From positions 643,501 through 707,500 of the forward strand of contig JASJOG010000150.1 in assembly GCA_030142905.1 (NCBI GenBank): a stretch of DNA of 64,000 nucleotides. Direction: 5' to 3'. Source of the stretch: Heliopora coerulea (taxonomy: Eukaryota; Cnidaria; Anthozoa; Scleralcyonacea; Helioporidae). Below are positions 11,377-25,631 of this stretch, piece by piece; positions within the stretch are counted from its first letter, which is position 1; every line of letters begins with the position of its first letter. A program made the translations under genes and the position numbers. The notes beneath the pieces are model-generated. The model was not told the DNA's origin and did not search any database. It was given only the letters and a program-made list of their open reading frames with translations.

Positions 11377-11443
<67 letters not shown>

Positions 11444-14400
11444 TGAGGAAAACAATTCAAGATATTGTTCTCTTACAACTAATTCGTCTCTTCATATGTG
11501 ATTTGTAAGCAATTGGTTATGTCAGGATACAATTGTATGTTAATGCATAGTTTGTTAATAGGGCCGCTCTACAAACACAGTGAGTTGGTTAAGATAAGGT
11601 CATCTTTTGCCCTTCATTTACCCATCACGGCCGGCGGAGCCGGTCCGGTTGGTCCGGCCATGGCCGGACTAAGTTCCGAGAAAAATGGATTTTTTAAAAG
11701 AATAATTTTTTCAAAAAATAAAAAAGTATTTTACTTTTTACGGTCAATTTTTTGCCCTACAGTGTGACAGAAATATAGTACTTTTGGTCTGAAAATGCTC
11801 TAAATCACGTTTTTGAAATGTTACATTTTCAAAATTTTCCGGGGGAGCATGCCCTCGGACCTCCCTAGATGCTTGCGCCTTCGGCACTTATAGCTTCCAC
11901 CTGCGGTGCTCGTAGTCTCCCACTTGGCCGGACCAACTTTTACGTGCTTCCGCTGGCCCGGTCTATATAAAACTTTGATTTTAGAGATAGTATTTCTAAG
12001 AGCATGTCTTTATTTCGACTCAGGTTGAATTGCTTATGAAACAAAAATATAATTTTAGATATCGGTATTGCCTTATCTGGACTAACTCTTAAAAAGAAGA
12101 AGAATGACCTTCCGAGGTCTTTCAGATCTGATTTTGTCCTCTAGTTATTTCAGCTAGTTTGAAATTAGCAAAGCCATCACAAGCAGCCGTACACAACTCA
12201 CCGACTTAAATATGTTGTACCCATCTTTGAATTAGGGATCAAAATTACTTTGAATTTGGCACATTGCACAGTTCATGACATTGAACATAATTGGATCAAA
12301 ACACCATTGTCATAGTCATATAACAGTTTCCAGACAAAACCAAAGAAAACAAAAGGTTTTTAACATGCATGACGATCTTTGGTTTATATGATGAATATGT
12401 TTTGATAACAAATGTTTAGTTTTATGAGGCATATTCTGATGGCAAGTGTCTAGACGTTATTTTGAGTAATGTAAAAAAAAATGATTTTCTTTTAAGACCC
12501 GTTTCAAACTTTGGGTTATACTGCGGTGTCGAACTCAAAATGACACTGACTCACATTCCTTTCAAGTAATTGTTTTGAGCTACCTCTTGTCATCCCTTTC
12601 ATCAAACGGGAAGAAGCAAAATTACTTTTCAGCTTCATGTATAAACACCATGCACTTTTAGATCACGTGGCAAAATTACATTTCTTTCGAAGAATAAGCA
12701 CTTTCTCATGATGGCGTGACATTGTCGGAAATGGTGCATTGATACAGAAAGGATTTTACACCAAGTTCCCCAGTTTGTGTTGTTTTTTTATACGAAGCGA
12801 CTGCAGTTCCTTAGAAGGTGGAAGGAGCCACTTATAGGTTCTTATAAATACCTTTTTAAAGGAAAATCTGCCTTATCGACCACTGATTGAGATTAATTTA
12901 TATAAGTGACCTTTCAACATTTTCAATATTTGGGGTCTTTGAAAACGTCAACGAATAAAAATATCATTATTTGTTGTTAAAAATAATGTAGAAAAAATAC
13001 GATCGTATTAGCCACCTGTTATTTCATAAACAGCAATGGCAAATACATATTTCACGAAGAAAATTTTCAAGTGCAAGTTCCTATACTTTAAGATCAACCG
13101 ACAATACTGTCGCGAAGAATGCAATTGTGGGGCGTCTGGCAGGTGTCCATCGACACTGTGAATCTGCTCCAGTGGTCGACCAACTGAACTACAAAGGGTA
13201 TTGCCAAAAGCTTGTCTACGAGTCTCGGTCGGGTATTAAAATATGAGATGGTAATGAAACTCGAAAATTTCCATCATCAAAATGTAAATTCCATTTCGTG
13301 GTGTCAAATGTAAATGCCATATATTCGTTGAATATACCTTTTCTTCATCAGCTTTATCACCATTACATATACAGAATTCATGGCAAGGGTCTCGGCAGCG
13401 ACCTTCTTAGCTCAGAGGATAAGGCAGCGCTGGTTCGATTCTCCAGTGAGTGATCCATGCAAGAGTTGCATCTTTCACAACTTGTCTCGATTGGGTGTTT
13501 AAATGTAACATTTTCACGTTAGAAAAGTTCCATCATCAAATGTCAACTCAATTCCGGCGATCGAGTATAAATGCCAAACATTCGTTGAATCGAAAAGATA
13601 TTAAGGTTGATTAAAGCAAGTAAGGCAAAAGGATTCAGATTTCTACCTGGACATTTTATATACATTTAAGTGCACTCGACCAATGATTAGTATGAAGATT
13701 TCGGAGTTGTTTTATGGTATCTAATGAACAACATACCTGAGTTTGACCTGTCCGTTGGGATCGAAGCAGTAATGGCAGAGGCGACAGCAGAAAATAGCAA
13801 TCCAGTCACTACTGCCTTCTTACGCCCAAATCTGAAAGAGACAAAGATAATGTATGAAGCCAACAATGGCTAAATTTTAAACCAGTTCAAACTATTGCTT
13901 ACTTGTTCAAAGCAACGATGGCGGCAAGGTTTGCAGGGATAAGAATGATATTTGTCAAGAAAAAACTGAGATAGATATTACCACCAAGGTAAATGGACCC
14001 GTAGGAAACAGCATAGAACATTAAGGCATTAGTGAACCTGAAAAAAAAGAGCAAATTACAGTAGTAGTTAATCCGTCAAACGCCTGAAGAACAATAGTAC
14101 GATTAGCCTGAAAGAATGTTAGTCAGAAAAAAACAAAACATTTTCCGTGCTTTAATTGGGCTTCACAAAATAAATTTAATTCTACGAACATTTACATGGG
14201 TTATTGCCCTTTGATCTATCAAAAGACAGACGAACGCATGGCGTCACTAACATAATAATCCTATCACAACTCTCAGTGTGATATCACGAGCCAATAACGT
14301 TGCTTCATTTGTATGGACATAGATGTCGTTAAATGATTGTTTTCATACTTTTCCGCTGTCCGAAAATTTCCCGTAACTTTTCAGTCAACCTTTTACAACG

Positions 14401-17400
14401 TTCTGTTCAATGGTTTATTGTATGAAACAAAATAGTTTTCTTCCATATGTCTATGGTGTCCGGCCACCGGGATACGCTATTCTGGGATACGCTGTCGGCC
14501 ATAAAGGCATGCGTTAAGCTGGTGCACCGTTTTGGTGCACCATCTTGTTGATGTGCTGTTCTAGAACTTGAAATAACAGACGAGAACCAACTTTGCAGAT
14601 GTCGTGCACGCCATGGTTCTTTCACCTTGGTTTGAGGGAACACATGTTCCAGATCTGCATGATGCATTACTAGAAACAGGAGCAATAAAGAAGGATATAC
14701 CCGGACAAGGATAATTCTTTTTTTTTCTTTTAGAATCTTTTGGAAACTTAAAGTCAAGGCAGCTATAGAAAAGAAAAATAACTGTATTTCCTCGACCTTC
14801 GAAATAATGTCATCCAAATGTAGTTGGTTGCATAAAATTTAATCTCCCATCAGTGACGTAACTACTAAGTAGTAAATATTAGGCCTTCCTAACAGATTAT
14901 TAGGTCATCCAAACCTAGAGAGCAATGTAATAATCATATATTAACGTTTCGAGAAGCATTCCTTCGATGTTGCCAAGCTCGTAGCCAGCGTGGCACGCTA
15001 GGATCCACGAAAAGACATTCTCAAAGGTCGAAAGTTATTTTACCAGGTAAAAAATGTATCGACAATTTACCGTATATATCGACGTTTTCCTGAATAATCC
15101 AAACTTTTAGCTACCTCATGTTAGTTTCTGCAATAATATTTCGGATCTAGCAGGCTGGTGAAGTTCCACATTTTTCTGTTTTCTGTAGCTAAATGATTTT
15201 GGTAGTGGGACTGTTGCTATGCAATAAGTTAATAATTTGTTAAGGTAGATAGGCCATGAATCTGTTGAACCGTGGTCACAATCCGAAGTATATCAAAATG
15301 CTTCCACCACATGAAATATGAAACATTGCAGCAGTAAATCGATTATAAGACAATTCCACGCTGTAAGGACTTATTACAAACAATAATAAATATCTGGAAT
15401 TTCTTTTTGAGGTGGTTCAAATTCTATTTGGGGTGCTCATTCCCCGAATGCCCCCTTTGACTACGGCCCTAGACGTTACCCCCTAAAGTTTACCGAGGAC
15501 CCACATATCACCTCCACCCACTAGAAATCTTCTAGTTACGATATTGTCACTCTTAAGTTTGATATCGCCGTCAGCAATGCGCCAAACTGCTCAACAGAGA
15601 AGTGCGTTCGTGTCTAGTGTATTTAATGAATGATAGAAAAAGGAGTATATCTTTGAAGCAACCCTGCTAAAACAAGTATGGTTTGAAAAAAACTACTTAC
15701 CAAATTAACAATGTTGGTCACATGAGAATTTCCCACTCATTTTGACCAAAGTTAATTGCTTGCACGAACGTTTGGTACCTGAAAGTATTTTCTTTTCTCG
15801 TTTTAACTCTTGAAAAAGATTTTTTCTAATGTCTCAATACGAAACGAGGATTATTGATTACGAGCTACCACTTTGATAAAAGCAGAAACAGTTATGGCAG
15901 CGCAATAAAAGTAACAATATAATTCTGAACGAGAACATAATACTTTTTACCATGAGAACCATGTGGTTATCGTAATCTTCGAAATAACTTTGTTGTAAAA
16001 CAAGTCTCTGAAGTCTTCCTTCTCATCATCCGCTTTTTTTGGTACACAAAGCTCATCCTCAGGCATGTTTGCTTTGTTCCAACTTGCTACTCTTTCCAGC
16101 ACTTTTCGTGCTTCGTCATATTTACCATGGACCAACAAATACCTTGGGCTCTCTGGAATAAACCTATATTTAATAAAGCCCAAACCAATATCGCGTCAAA
16201 ATGGTCATGTAAGGACCCAGGCAGACAGCCAGGATTTTTATTAGGTGGACAAAAGTTCAGAAAAAAATGTTTGTTTCCCTGAATGGTCGCTCCCTGATTG
16301 AGAAACGAGAGTGGTTGGATTAATAGTTCACCAAACACAAGGTGGTCATGGTTAAGAACGTGATTCAGTTCTAAATAGAGGTCTTTCACTGTCCGCTGCA
16401 TGATATTAAGTCTAATTCTTTCAAGTTACAGAGCTATAAACAAGGAAGTGGGCGTCTTTACATCCAATATATTTCAGATTTTAATGTGTAGTGATTTTTA
16501 AACTTGGACTGTACAGACAAACGCAGACGTCTGCCAACATAGTGACTCAGAAAAATCGATTTCTCAGTTCCTGGTGGGGAAAAACTGCTGCCTTCTTAGA
16601 TTTCAGTTTGATGAACGCCTGCGATAGTCTACGCAATCTAAGTTTCAACAATCAATTACAGACAGCTTAATGAAAAAAATGTTCTTAGTGAACCATTCTT
16701 CAAAACGAATGAAATCAGCGTTTTCGATTAGAGCAAATGAGATTACCATCGAAGGTTTTCGAAATTAATTTGTGCTGGTTCTTGATTTTCAAGAATGGTG
16801 GGTTTAATGGAAACTCGAATTGATTATGAGTCATTACTTAAGGCTAGTTTCCATATAATCGCTGACGATCGCTGTTGATCGCCAGCGATCATGAGCGATC
16901 GACAGCGATTATATGGAAACACTTTTCAGCGATCCAGCGATCGTGAGCGATCCCCGGCGATCGCGATCGCTGACGGTCGCTGAGATAGAAAATGTTCTAT
17001 CTCAGCGATCGTGAGCGATTGTCAGCGATCCACAGCGATCGTCAGCGATTATATGGAAACAAAATTCAGCGATCCAGCGATCGAAACGATCCCAAAATGC
17101 ATCATTTTCTGTTGACATTGTGACGTTCAGGCATTTGTCTTCAATTGACGACCTGCTTCGAAGATAGAACATGGCGAGTTTTTCCACAGAAGAGTTCGTG
17201 GAAGAAATTCACAAATATGAATGTTTATACAATCGATACTGTAAAGAGTATAAAAACAAATTCAAAAAACTCAACGCTTGGAAGGCCGTAAGCGACAAAT
17301 TTGGTTTGGAACCGTCGACAGCCGAAACCAAATTTAAAAATGTTAGAACGGCGTACGGACGATGGTTGAAGAAGAGGAAGAACACTCCGTCTGGTTCAGG

Positions 17401-20380
17401 CAGAGACGCAATCCAAATGACGGTAGAGTTTGCGAATTTAGACTGGCTACAGACACACATAGAGAGTCGGCAAACAACTACAAATGTGGGCACAACACAG
17501 TCCCTGGAATCTTCACCTTTGACCAGCTGTCGTTCATCAACGCCAGTGGATGTCGAAGAAGTCGAGGTGATTACACAGAATGAGTCTATTGAAATTGTGC
17601 TTGATGAAGATGAGGAGGGCCACGACAGAGATGAGTCTATTTTAAAAACTCCAACAACCCAAAATATCAGCAAAACCGAGATGCAGAGTAGTTCGACAAA
17701 CAAAAATGCCAAACATTGGGGGAAACAAAAAAAAGTAAAAGGGGTCTCCTCAGAAGACGTAGATCGTGCAATTTTTTCAAACAGCAAACTCCCTTAACGA
17801 GCACATGAAACGAAGTGAACAGAGGGCGCTGGGATACAATGAATTGAGCGATCATATGGAAACAAACTCAAGCGATCGTTGGGGATCGTCAGCGACCCTT
17901 CGCTTCAATGATTTCAGCGATCCGGCGATCGTCAGCGATCGTCAGCGATTATATGGAAACTAGCCTTTAAAGCATCTTTAAATAAAGCATCTTTCATTGA
18001 ACAATCGGAAAAGTGCTTGTGAGTCTGGATTAGTACTGCCAAACATGAATGACGTTATTGCAATGTCTTAGCTTAACAAAATCCCATGAGAAGTAAAGGA
18101 ACGATCGTATAACGTAAACAAGCGAAAATTTTACAAACTGTTTCATATGTGAGAAGGATAAATTTTAAAGCCACTTCTGCGTCCTTGGCAGTGGCGAAGA
18201 AAGTACAGCGTGGGAGCACAGACCCCCATAAAAATAATAGAGTTCAGAATCCCACGGTATTTATCATGTATTCAAGGTTACTTGATACAGTTTCCTCCCC
18301 CCAATAAAAGAAAGTGCAATTTTAGACCCTAAAACATGCATATAAATATTTCGGAAGGAAAATAAAACTAAATGTCATGAGCTGAAAAAAAAGAAAAAAA
18401 CGGCCAGAGACACAAGAACTACAGTGGAATGAGGAGCTCGAATGATTTCTATAGCAACTATGACGCTTAGAAATGACTCCAAATTATTGGTCAAACCTGA
18501 TAAAGATTTTGGTGAGCTCAATTTCTTTAATCCATATGCAGATTTTAAGAAAATTCTATGGCTTAAATTAGCTTTTTACAAAGAAAAATCCTGTTTTCCA
18601 CTTTTGCAAAAAACTGAAGCTAAAGAATTTTTTAAACTTGGCCTACTGGTTGCCCATTTCACGAAAACACAACCTGGGATCTAAATTTATTGTGTGACGC
18701 TCAGTTCTGTTCTTCCAGAATATTTAATTTCATGTTCTTCAGTCTCATATCTACATTTTCCAGTCTTGAGAAGACCATACGGCCCTACTCTAAAGAGTGT
18801 CGGTCAATGTGTACTTCTGACAGTCAGGTACCTCACTAAAACCTTTATTTGAAGAGTTGGTACCCAGTGAGACACTCGTCGGTGGGTATATGGAGAGCAG
18901 TAGTCCACTATTCAAGGATTGGAGACCGGTTTTCAAGCCTTGAAAAGGGTTTACGGCTGATTCGTATCTAACCTAAATAATATTCATTATTGGAAATGGA
19001 GTTTTAGTATCATGCATTAGATGTTTTTTAAGTGACTTTCTTTATACTGGATAACTTCGGTAAGGTATTGGCCACGAGGAAAACGTAAAAATATCAAAAC
19101 CTAACACAACGCACGAATAAAAGCGATGATAATAAGGCAATGTATTGAATGAATTTAATCTGACCTTTCGTTGCTTACATCGACAACTTCTTCAGAGGTT
19201 ATAATTTAAATGAAGTGATAACGAAAGTACAGTCATGTAACTGATATTCTGTTTGTGATCATATACGTAGAACATCACGAAACGTAATATTAAATTAATT
19301 CGATATTAAGCCTTCTTATCTAGGCTTTTATTCGTGTGTTGTCCTAAGCATTGATATTTCTGCAAGTACTGGACAATCTTAAAAGCTATGTATTTATAAA
19401 CTGTTATCGCTAGAACTGGAATATGGATAACCAAAGTTCCAGTGTTACTGCAGGAGGACACCAAGTCAGCTCAGTGGGATCGCACTCTTCTCACATGTGA
19501 CCAAGGTAGTTTCAATCAGACAGCTTCACGAAGCCGGAATCAAACCCAAAAAGTTTCTGGCGTGAGCATGTACTCAGATCTGTCGGGAGTACTTCCCCAA
19601 CTATTAGTTTCTACCTACGCAACTGCATGTAATCAATCGTTCACTGATAACTAATTAAGAATAACTAATTACTTCTGTGTAGTATAATTTGACTTACCAA
19701 ATAAAAATCATAACTGGTGAGGCCATAAGTGCTCCTGTAAGCATTACATATCGCCAATTACGAATGAAAAAGGCAGACAGGGCAATGATGGAATAGGAAA
19801 CTGGGCCAGATAACCACAGCAACGATCCAGACAATCCACGGCGTTTACTGCCACTGAATTCCACCAGAAAGATAAAACAACACATGCAGGTTCCCCCTAA
19901 ATTAATTATATACAGAAATGCTGAACAATCTTCAATCAATTCATCTTTTCTGATCCTTCTTTCTCTGGACATAAGAGATGATTGAATCGTTAGCAAAAAC
20001 ATTTCGTTAGCTTTTTCAAATATTTTTAGCATAAATTATAACCTTGATTTTACTAAAATTAATCCAATTCAACTCCTGTACAGGAACCACATGCAACGTC
20101 ATGTACAACACGTGAATGTTTTGAGAATAATAACGATAATGATAATAATAATAAGAAGGAGAAGGAGAAGAAGAAGAAGGAGAAGAAGAAGAAGGAGAAG
20201 AAGAAGACGAAGAAGAAGAAGGAGAAGAAGGAGAAGGAGAAGAAGAAGAAGAAGAAGAAGAAGAAGGAAAAAGAAGGAGAAGAAGGAGAAGAAGAAGAAG
20301 AAGAAGAAGAAGAAGGAGAAGAAGAAGAAGGAGAAGAAGAAGAAGAAGAAGAAGAAGAAGGAGGAGAACAAAAAGAAGAA

Positions 20381-20415
<35 letters not shown>

Positions 20416-23400
20416 AAAAGAAATAGAAGAAGACATCATCAATTCGATACAGAAAATTGGTTCTGCTCTTTTGAATTCCGTAAAAGCACATCTACAAAAT
20501 ATTGGTCGACTACAACAAAACCTTTGAAGCATCGGAAATTGTGAACTTCAAAGCATAATCTCATAAGTGTTGGTGTAGTTTGTTCTCTACCAAGCGCGGA
20601 CAGCGATGCTGCGATCAATACTTTACACGTCCATCTGAGAAAAGGAAACAGCAATATTGCAAACGTGCTCACTCTCTACATGCCATATTATTTTGCTCAC
20701 AAAGACCATCCTTAACAACAGTTGCTTTACTTCTACAAACAGAAACGTGGACTGGCTGTGGAAGTATTGTAGCACCTATCCTAGCTATACTCTGATTGGA
20801 CAGAATTGAAAACCAAGCAATTTACTCTGATACATCAATCAAATCGTACTACAGATTCATCGATGACTGTATTTCGAGAGCCAGTGACTTCAAACACGTT
20901 AATCATTTACAGACTCAGCTTAATGTCATTATCCAATATATGGCTTAATCTATTCGTTTTGAAATAGAAATACCCAGGGATGAAGGCTTCCTACCTTTTC
21001 TAAATACCAAAATTTCATCTAACGCAGGCTTGTCGATCATTGTGTCGTCCTACCGTAGAACAATAGTCAGCCGTTGTTCTGTGGCGCGATGGTACAATGG
21101 CCAGTCCAAGCCTGATTTAACGCGGATGGAACCTTTGATTCAATATGGTACACAAAGTCAGCTAACAAAGGTCTCTTGTTAGATGCCAACTAGGCTTGCA
21201 GTGGCCATTGTGCAATCGTACCGTAGAACAATAGTCAGCCATTGCTCTGTAGCGGCACGATGGCCAGTCCAAGCCTGATGCCAACTGACATTACCCTGAG
21301 TCAACGAAGAAAGCAGCGTTCCCAAACACATATATGAAACCACCTTTTCAATATGCTTAGACCAAAACCTCCGAGCCGAGGTTGTGCAAACATTCACGAA
21401 AAGGACCGATAGGAACGGATTCATAGCATACTCACTCAAAAAAGCAACCAAGGAGCTACATCTCAGAAACGTCAAACAACCAGATTGATTCTAGACGCAT
21501 CATTAGTGACACCATTTATCTCTGAGGAATTCACGACAAAAAGGCTTTTTTCTAGACCTTCAATGAGGGAGAGACCAATTGACTACTCGCTCCACAAACA
21601 ACGAAAATGGAATTCTCGAAGTATTATAAGGAATCTCGCCGTAGACAAACCGCCAAACAAACAATCATGTTGTTGCAGATATAAACAATAGTTTATTAGA
21701 AAGTAAAGTCACACAAGTACGTTCGTCAAGCTCAAACACACACACACCCACCCAAACGGTTGTTTTTTGCAGGGTTCGACCTTGACCAACGTGTACGTGT
21801 CGGTCGTTTAAGTTTACAATTTATGAAAATACGTAAAATTATCACATATACTGTATATGAAAATAATACTATATAAATAAACAGTTTAAATAAATTTGTA
21901 AAGAAATTTGTTAATAAAGCATTTTTAAAACACTCAGTATTTAGTTTTGGAAGCTGGTAATCAGATCTACTTTACCAATGACATCTTGTTCTCACAAGCG
22001 GTAATAACTTTACTCCATGATGGTCCTCATAATGAAATATTTTTTTGCGTAGTTTTAAATCTCTTTCTTTAATAATATCTAACATAGCTATATTTCGCAA
22101 TACATGGCAAACTATAGACAGTCTATTTATTAGTCTGTCGATTTGCCCACGATATTCGTGTAGAACAAGCACTACCAAACTACTAAATATCATGTCTAAT
22201 GTCACTGAATTTGCAAATGCGTATAATGTACGTCCTGCTGCTTGCTTTTTTATATTAGTTATATTTTCCTCGAATATAATTCCGAGGAGTCACAATCAAG
22301 ATGCGCGAATTATGGTGGGAACAGGCTGCGTCAAGTTGCTGGTGATATTATCCAGTACAAACATTCACCACGTCTTTGCAAGATGATGACTTCTCTTTAG
22401 TTAAACAGCCTTGAGAAACTCTAAAATGTCGGAAGGAAGAACAAAAGGAAGCCAACGAACGTAATGAATCGGTTGGGACATTACTTGAAGACTGAAATGA
22501 CAAGCTCATGGGTCATGTACTAAAAACCTTTTCTTCCTGATTTTTACATTCCACGTGAAGTATAAGACGTTAAAATGGTTTTGTAATTCCTGAATCGTTC
22601 AGAGTTAGAGCAACGAAGCCAGTTAACGGCCACGATGTTTGAGGACGAGTTCAGCAACGTAAAGAACCTGCGCGCGCATATGGATATCTCTGTCGAGGAG
22701 TGGAAAATAAAACCAATTCCCTTCAAAGGACGATGTACCATATATATTCATGGAACTATGTAGGACTATATATGCATACAAGAGATGATACCAGAAACAT
22801 ATTGTAATGGGTTGTTCAGTTCAATTTTTTCTCAAGTCATGCAGGGTGCGCTTACTTGAAGGAGCGCTTGTTTACGGGAACTAGATTTTCTTTGATATGC
22901 AAAAAAGATACTGTGTGACGTCATTTTGGTGAAACAATAGACTGAGCTTCAGGATAATCAAAAATTCCCGTGAACAAGCCAACATCTCAGTTCCCGAATC
23001 CCTCTCTCTGTGAAGCAAAATTGTGTTTTAAAAACTACAAATGTCCGTCATTTGACCGAGAACATATTTTTAGCAGACCTGATGGGATTGAAGACTAATG
23101 CATTGCAATGGCAACACCATTTTCTTGTAGCATGATTTATAAAAGTAAAGATTATACCTTTTGCTGATCATTGCCAGAAAATATATTATCATTAAAGCCA
23201 ACCTCAAACTCATTAACGGAAAAATACATTCATTTTATTGAATCGAAATTCATTTACGTTTTTGTAATGTTCAATTAAAGTTTAGGGGTTTTTTTTGCAT
23301 CAAATGTAACATTCATTAACACCGATAAGCAAAGCATTTGCGCGAAATGGCATTCAATTGTGCGAACAGACGACCATTAACACCATTCTACAATACATTA

Positions 23401-25594
23401 GGAAGAATAAAATTTCAATTACGCACGACGTTTGTCCAATCTTTTGCAGGGTCGATTTAAGGTTATCTGAAATCCTAACATATAATTTCAAAATGTTAAC
23501 GAACTTCAGTTCGCAGTTCTTCGGTAACACATGTCAACGGTCGCCTCTTTGTAATTAAAGCTTTCATGCAGTACTGCCACGTACGTAAGCCTGGATCGCA
23601 AAATGTTTTTTTTTCTAAGACGTGAAAGTTGATGTGTGTTAGTAAAGTGTTATGAACTGAAGTTGGCAAACAGCTTGAGATAAACATGTCAGGAAAAATG
23701 TGGTATAAAGAGAAAATTTTAAAATACCGTTTTGTTGGGTGAAGACGCGACCACCTTTGAAAGATTAGGGAAATCAGACTATCAAAGTTCGAAAATAAAC
23801 CAGTGAACGTAGGCTTCCGATAAACAGAAGTTGAAAAGCAGTTTGTGCGATCAATTAAGACGTACGTCCAAGAAAGGAAGTATGGAATTACTCTCTAACA
23901 GTTAACATTGCTCTCTAACAATTGTGAAGGACAATAACATTCTGAGTAAATATTAGGCTCAGTTTAGAACAATGCATTTAATTCCAACAACATTTCTAAG
24001 ATCTAGCATCCAACTGTAGGAGCAGTACTTCATGTAAAATGTTGACAAATAGGGAAATGATATGGTGAAGGCGTCGTGCGAATGCATCATGTCTGATGGT
24101 CAAGATTGACAGTCAGAACCTCTTATGATTAAAGTTAAAAAGTAGTCATGCTTACCACTTCCAAATCCTGTCAGCAAACGGCATACCATAAATATCCAGA
24201 ATGCTCTGGGCCAAATTAAAATCCATGAAAACACAAACACGAGTAAAGCTGACAATTGCATAGCTCTTCTTCGTCCAATTTTGTCAGAAATATAGCCTAG
24301 CAATATATTTCCGATTAACCAGCCAACCCAATATAAAGAAGATGCGATGCTTTGCAGAATGGACTTGGCGCAGACAAGGTCGTACTGATACAAAATAAAT
24401 ATAAAATTTTCAAAATACTGGTTTTATCATAACTTTTAATACTTCTATCATTTTCATCCGTAATTTTTAACGACGGAAAAGTTTTAACCCATTTGGCCTG
24501 GAAGGCGCAGATGCCGTAGTATCCGGGTAGTTGGAGTCTGGGGGATTTGAGGCACAGACTAGGTGGTTTCGTTGAATAACTGTTGAACATCCACGACCTA
24601 AAAAGTGAAATTCCACTTCATTTGGCTAAAATTTAGAAATCAAATTGAATATGTTTTGTTTTAGTACTGTACATCCGTTGCCATGGTAATCCCAAATTCA
24701 GTGGCAACGATTAGATTTGTAATATTTTTTTATATGCCTAATTTTAAATGTTACGTTAATAATATTTGAGGTTTGCAGAAATCAGAAGCAGTGCACAACC
24801 TTCTCTGCAACAATTGCTAATAAAGAGTCAATTATTTCTCTAAAATCATGGATGACTTTTTTTTCATTTTTTTTTTTTAGTTAATTTAAGAAAACGTTCT
24901 TGACTACTGTTTTAAAGATTTCCTATATTTTGTGGTTGTTTTTGAAGGTTTTGTACAAACCGTTACTCGGGAATTTGCTCTTTTTGTTGAAACCCTGGGA
25001 ACTGAAGGTTTGCTTTACGCAAACCATACTTTTAGAAATTGTTTATTGCAACAATTATGATTTCTTTTTCAATTTTGTTTTCAGATGTTTCTCTCTGACT
25101 ATTTATTTTTCATACATGCAGCTTATATTGTAATACATAGCAGCAATGAGCGCTATCGGCGCCCACGGCAAAACTCATCTAGAGTCACTCCGCCAGCCCC
25201 CTTGACAATGCCAACTTGTAGAACTACGATGAAACTGCGCAAGAATGATGCGAACGACAGAATGACAATATTCAGGGGGATAATATTTTCATGGCATTTA
25301 CATATATTTATACAAAAAAATTTTCACGACGTCACAATTCGCTGCCCTCTTATTTTGGCCTTCCAATAATGCCACCATCAGAAAACGAATTATCCACAGA
25401 ACAACTACCATATCTATAACGAGGAGTTACCCAAAGAGTCAATTGTCAGTAGTTAAAACAACTAAAGCGACTTTGAGACTTTCAATCTGGAATTCAGCGC
25501 TGGGCTTCTTTGTCTTACGTAAAATTTCTCGCTCAAATGGAGGACGTTACAACTGTGAGAGGAGTCTATTGACCTTGAGTATTATTCTATGGGC

Positions 25595-25631
<37 letters not shown>

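Noticed and set aside
14407..14817. 136-codon minus-strand frame with HQQDGAP
   Set aside because: The HQQDGAP motif recalls mariner/Tc1 transposases, but the flanking sequence does not follow the family and no TIRs were found, so it is left as a weak hint in a transporter intron.
17209..17787. 192-codon minus-strand frame
   Set aside because: Shadow of the MADF ORF on the other strand, which has the recognisable domain.
20059..20532. Long Ser/Phe/Leu or Lys/Arg frames (up to 157 codons) on both strands
   Set aside because: They are translations of the AAG/AGG purine tract and have no non-repeat content.
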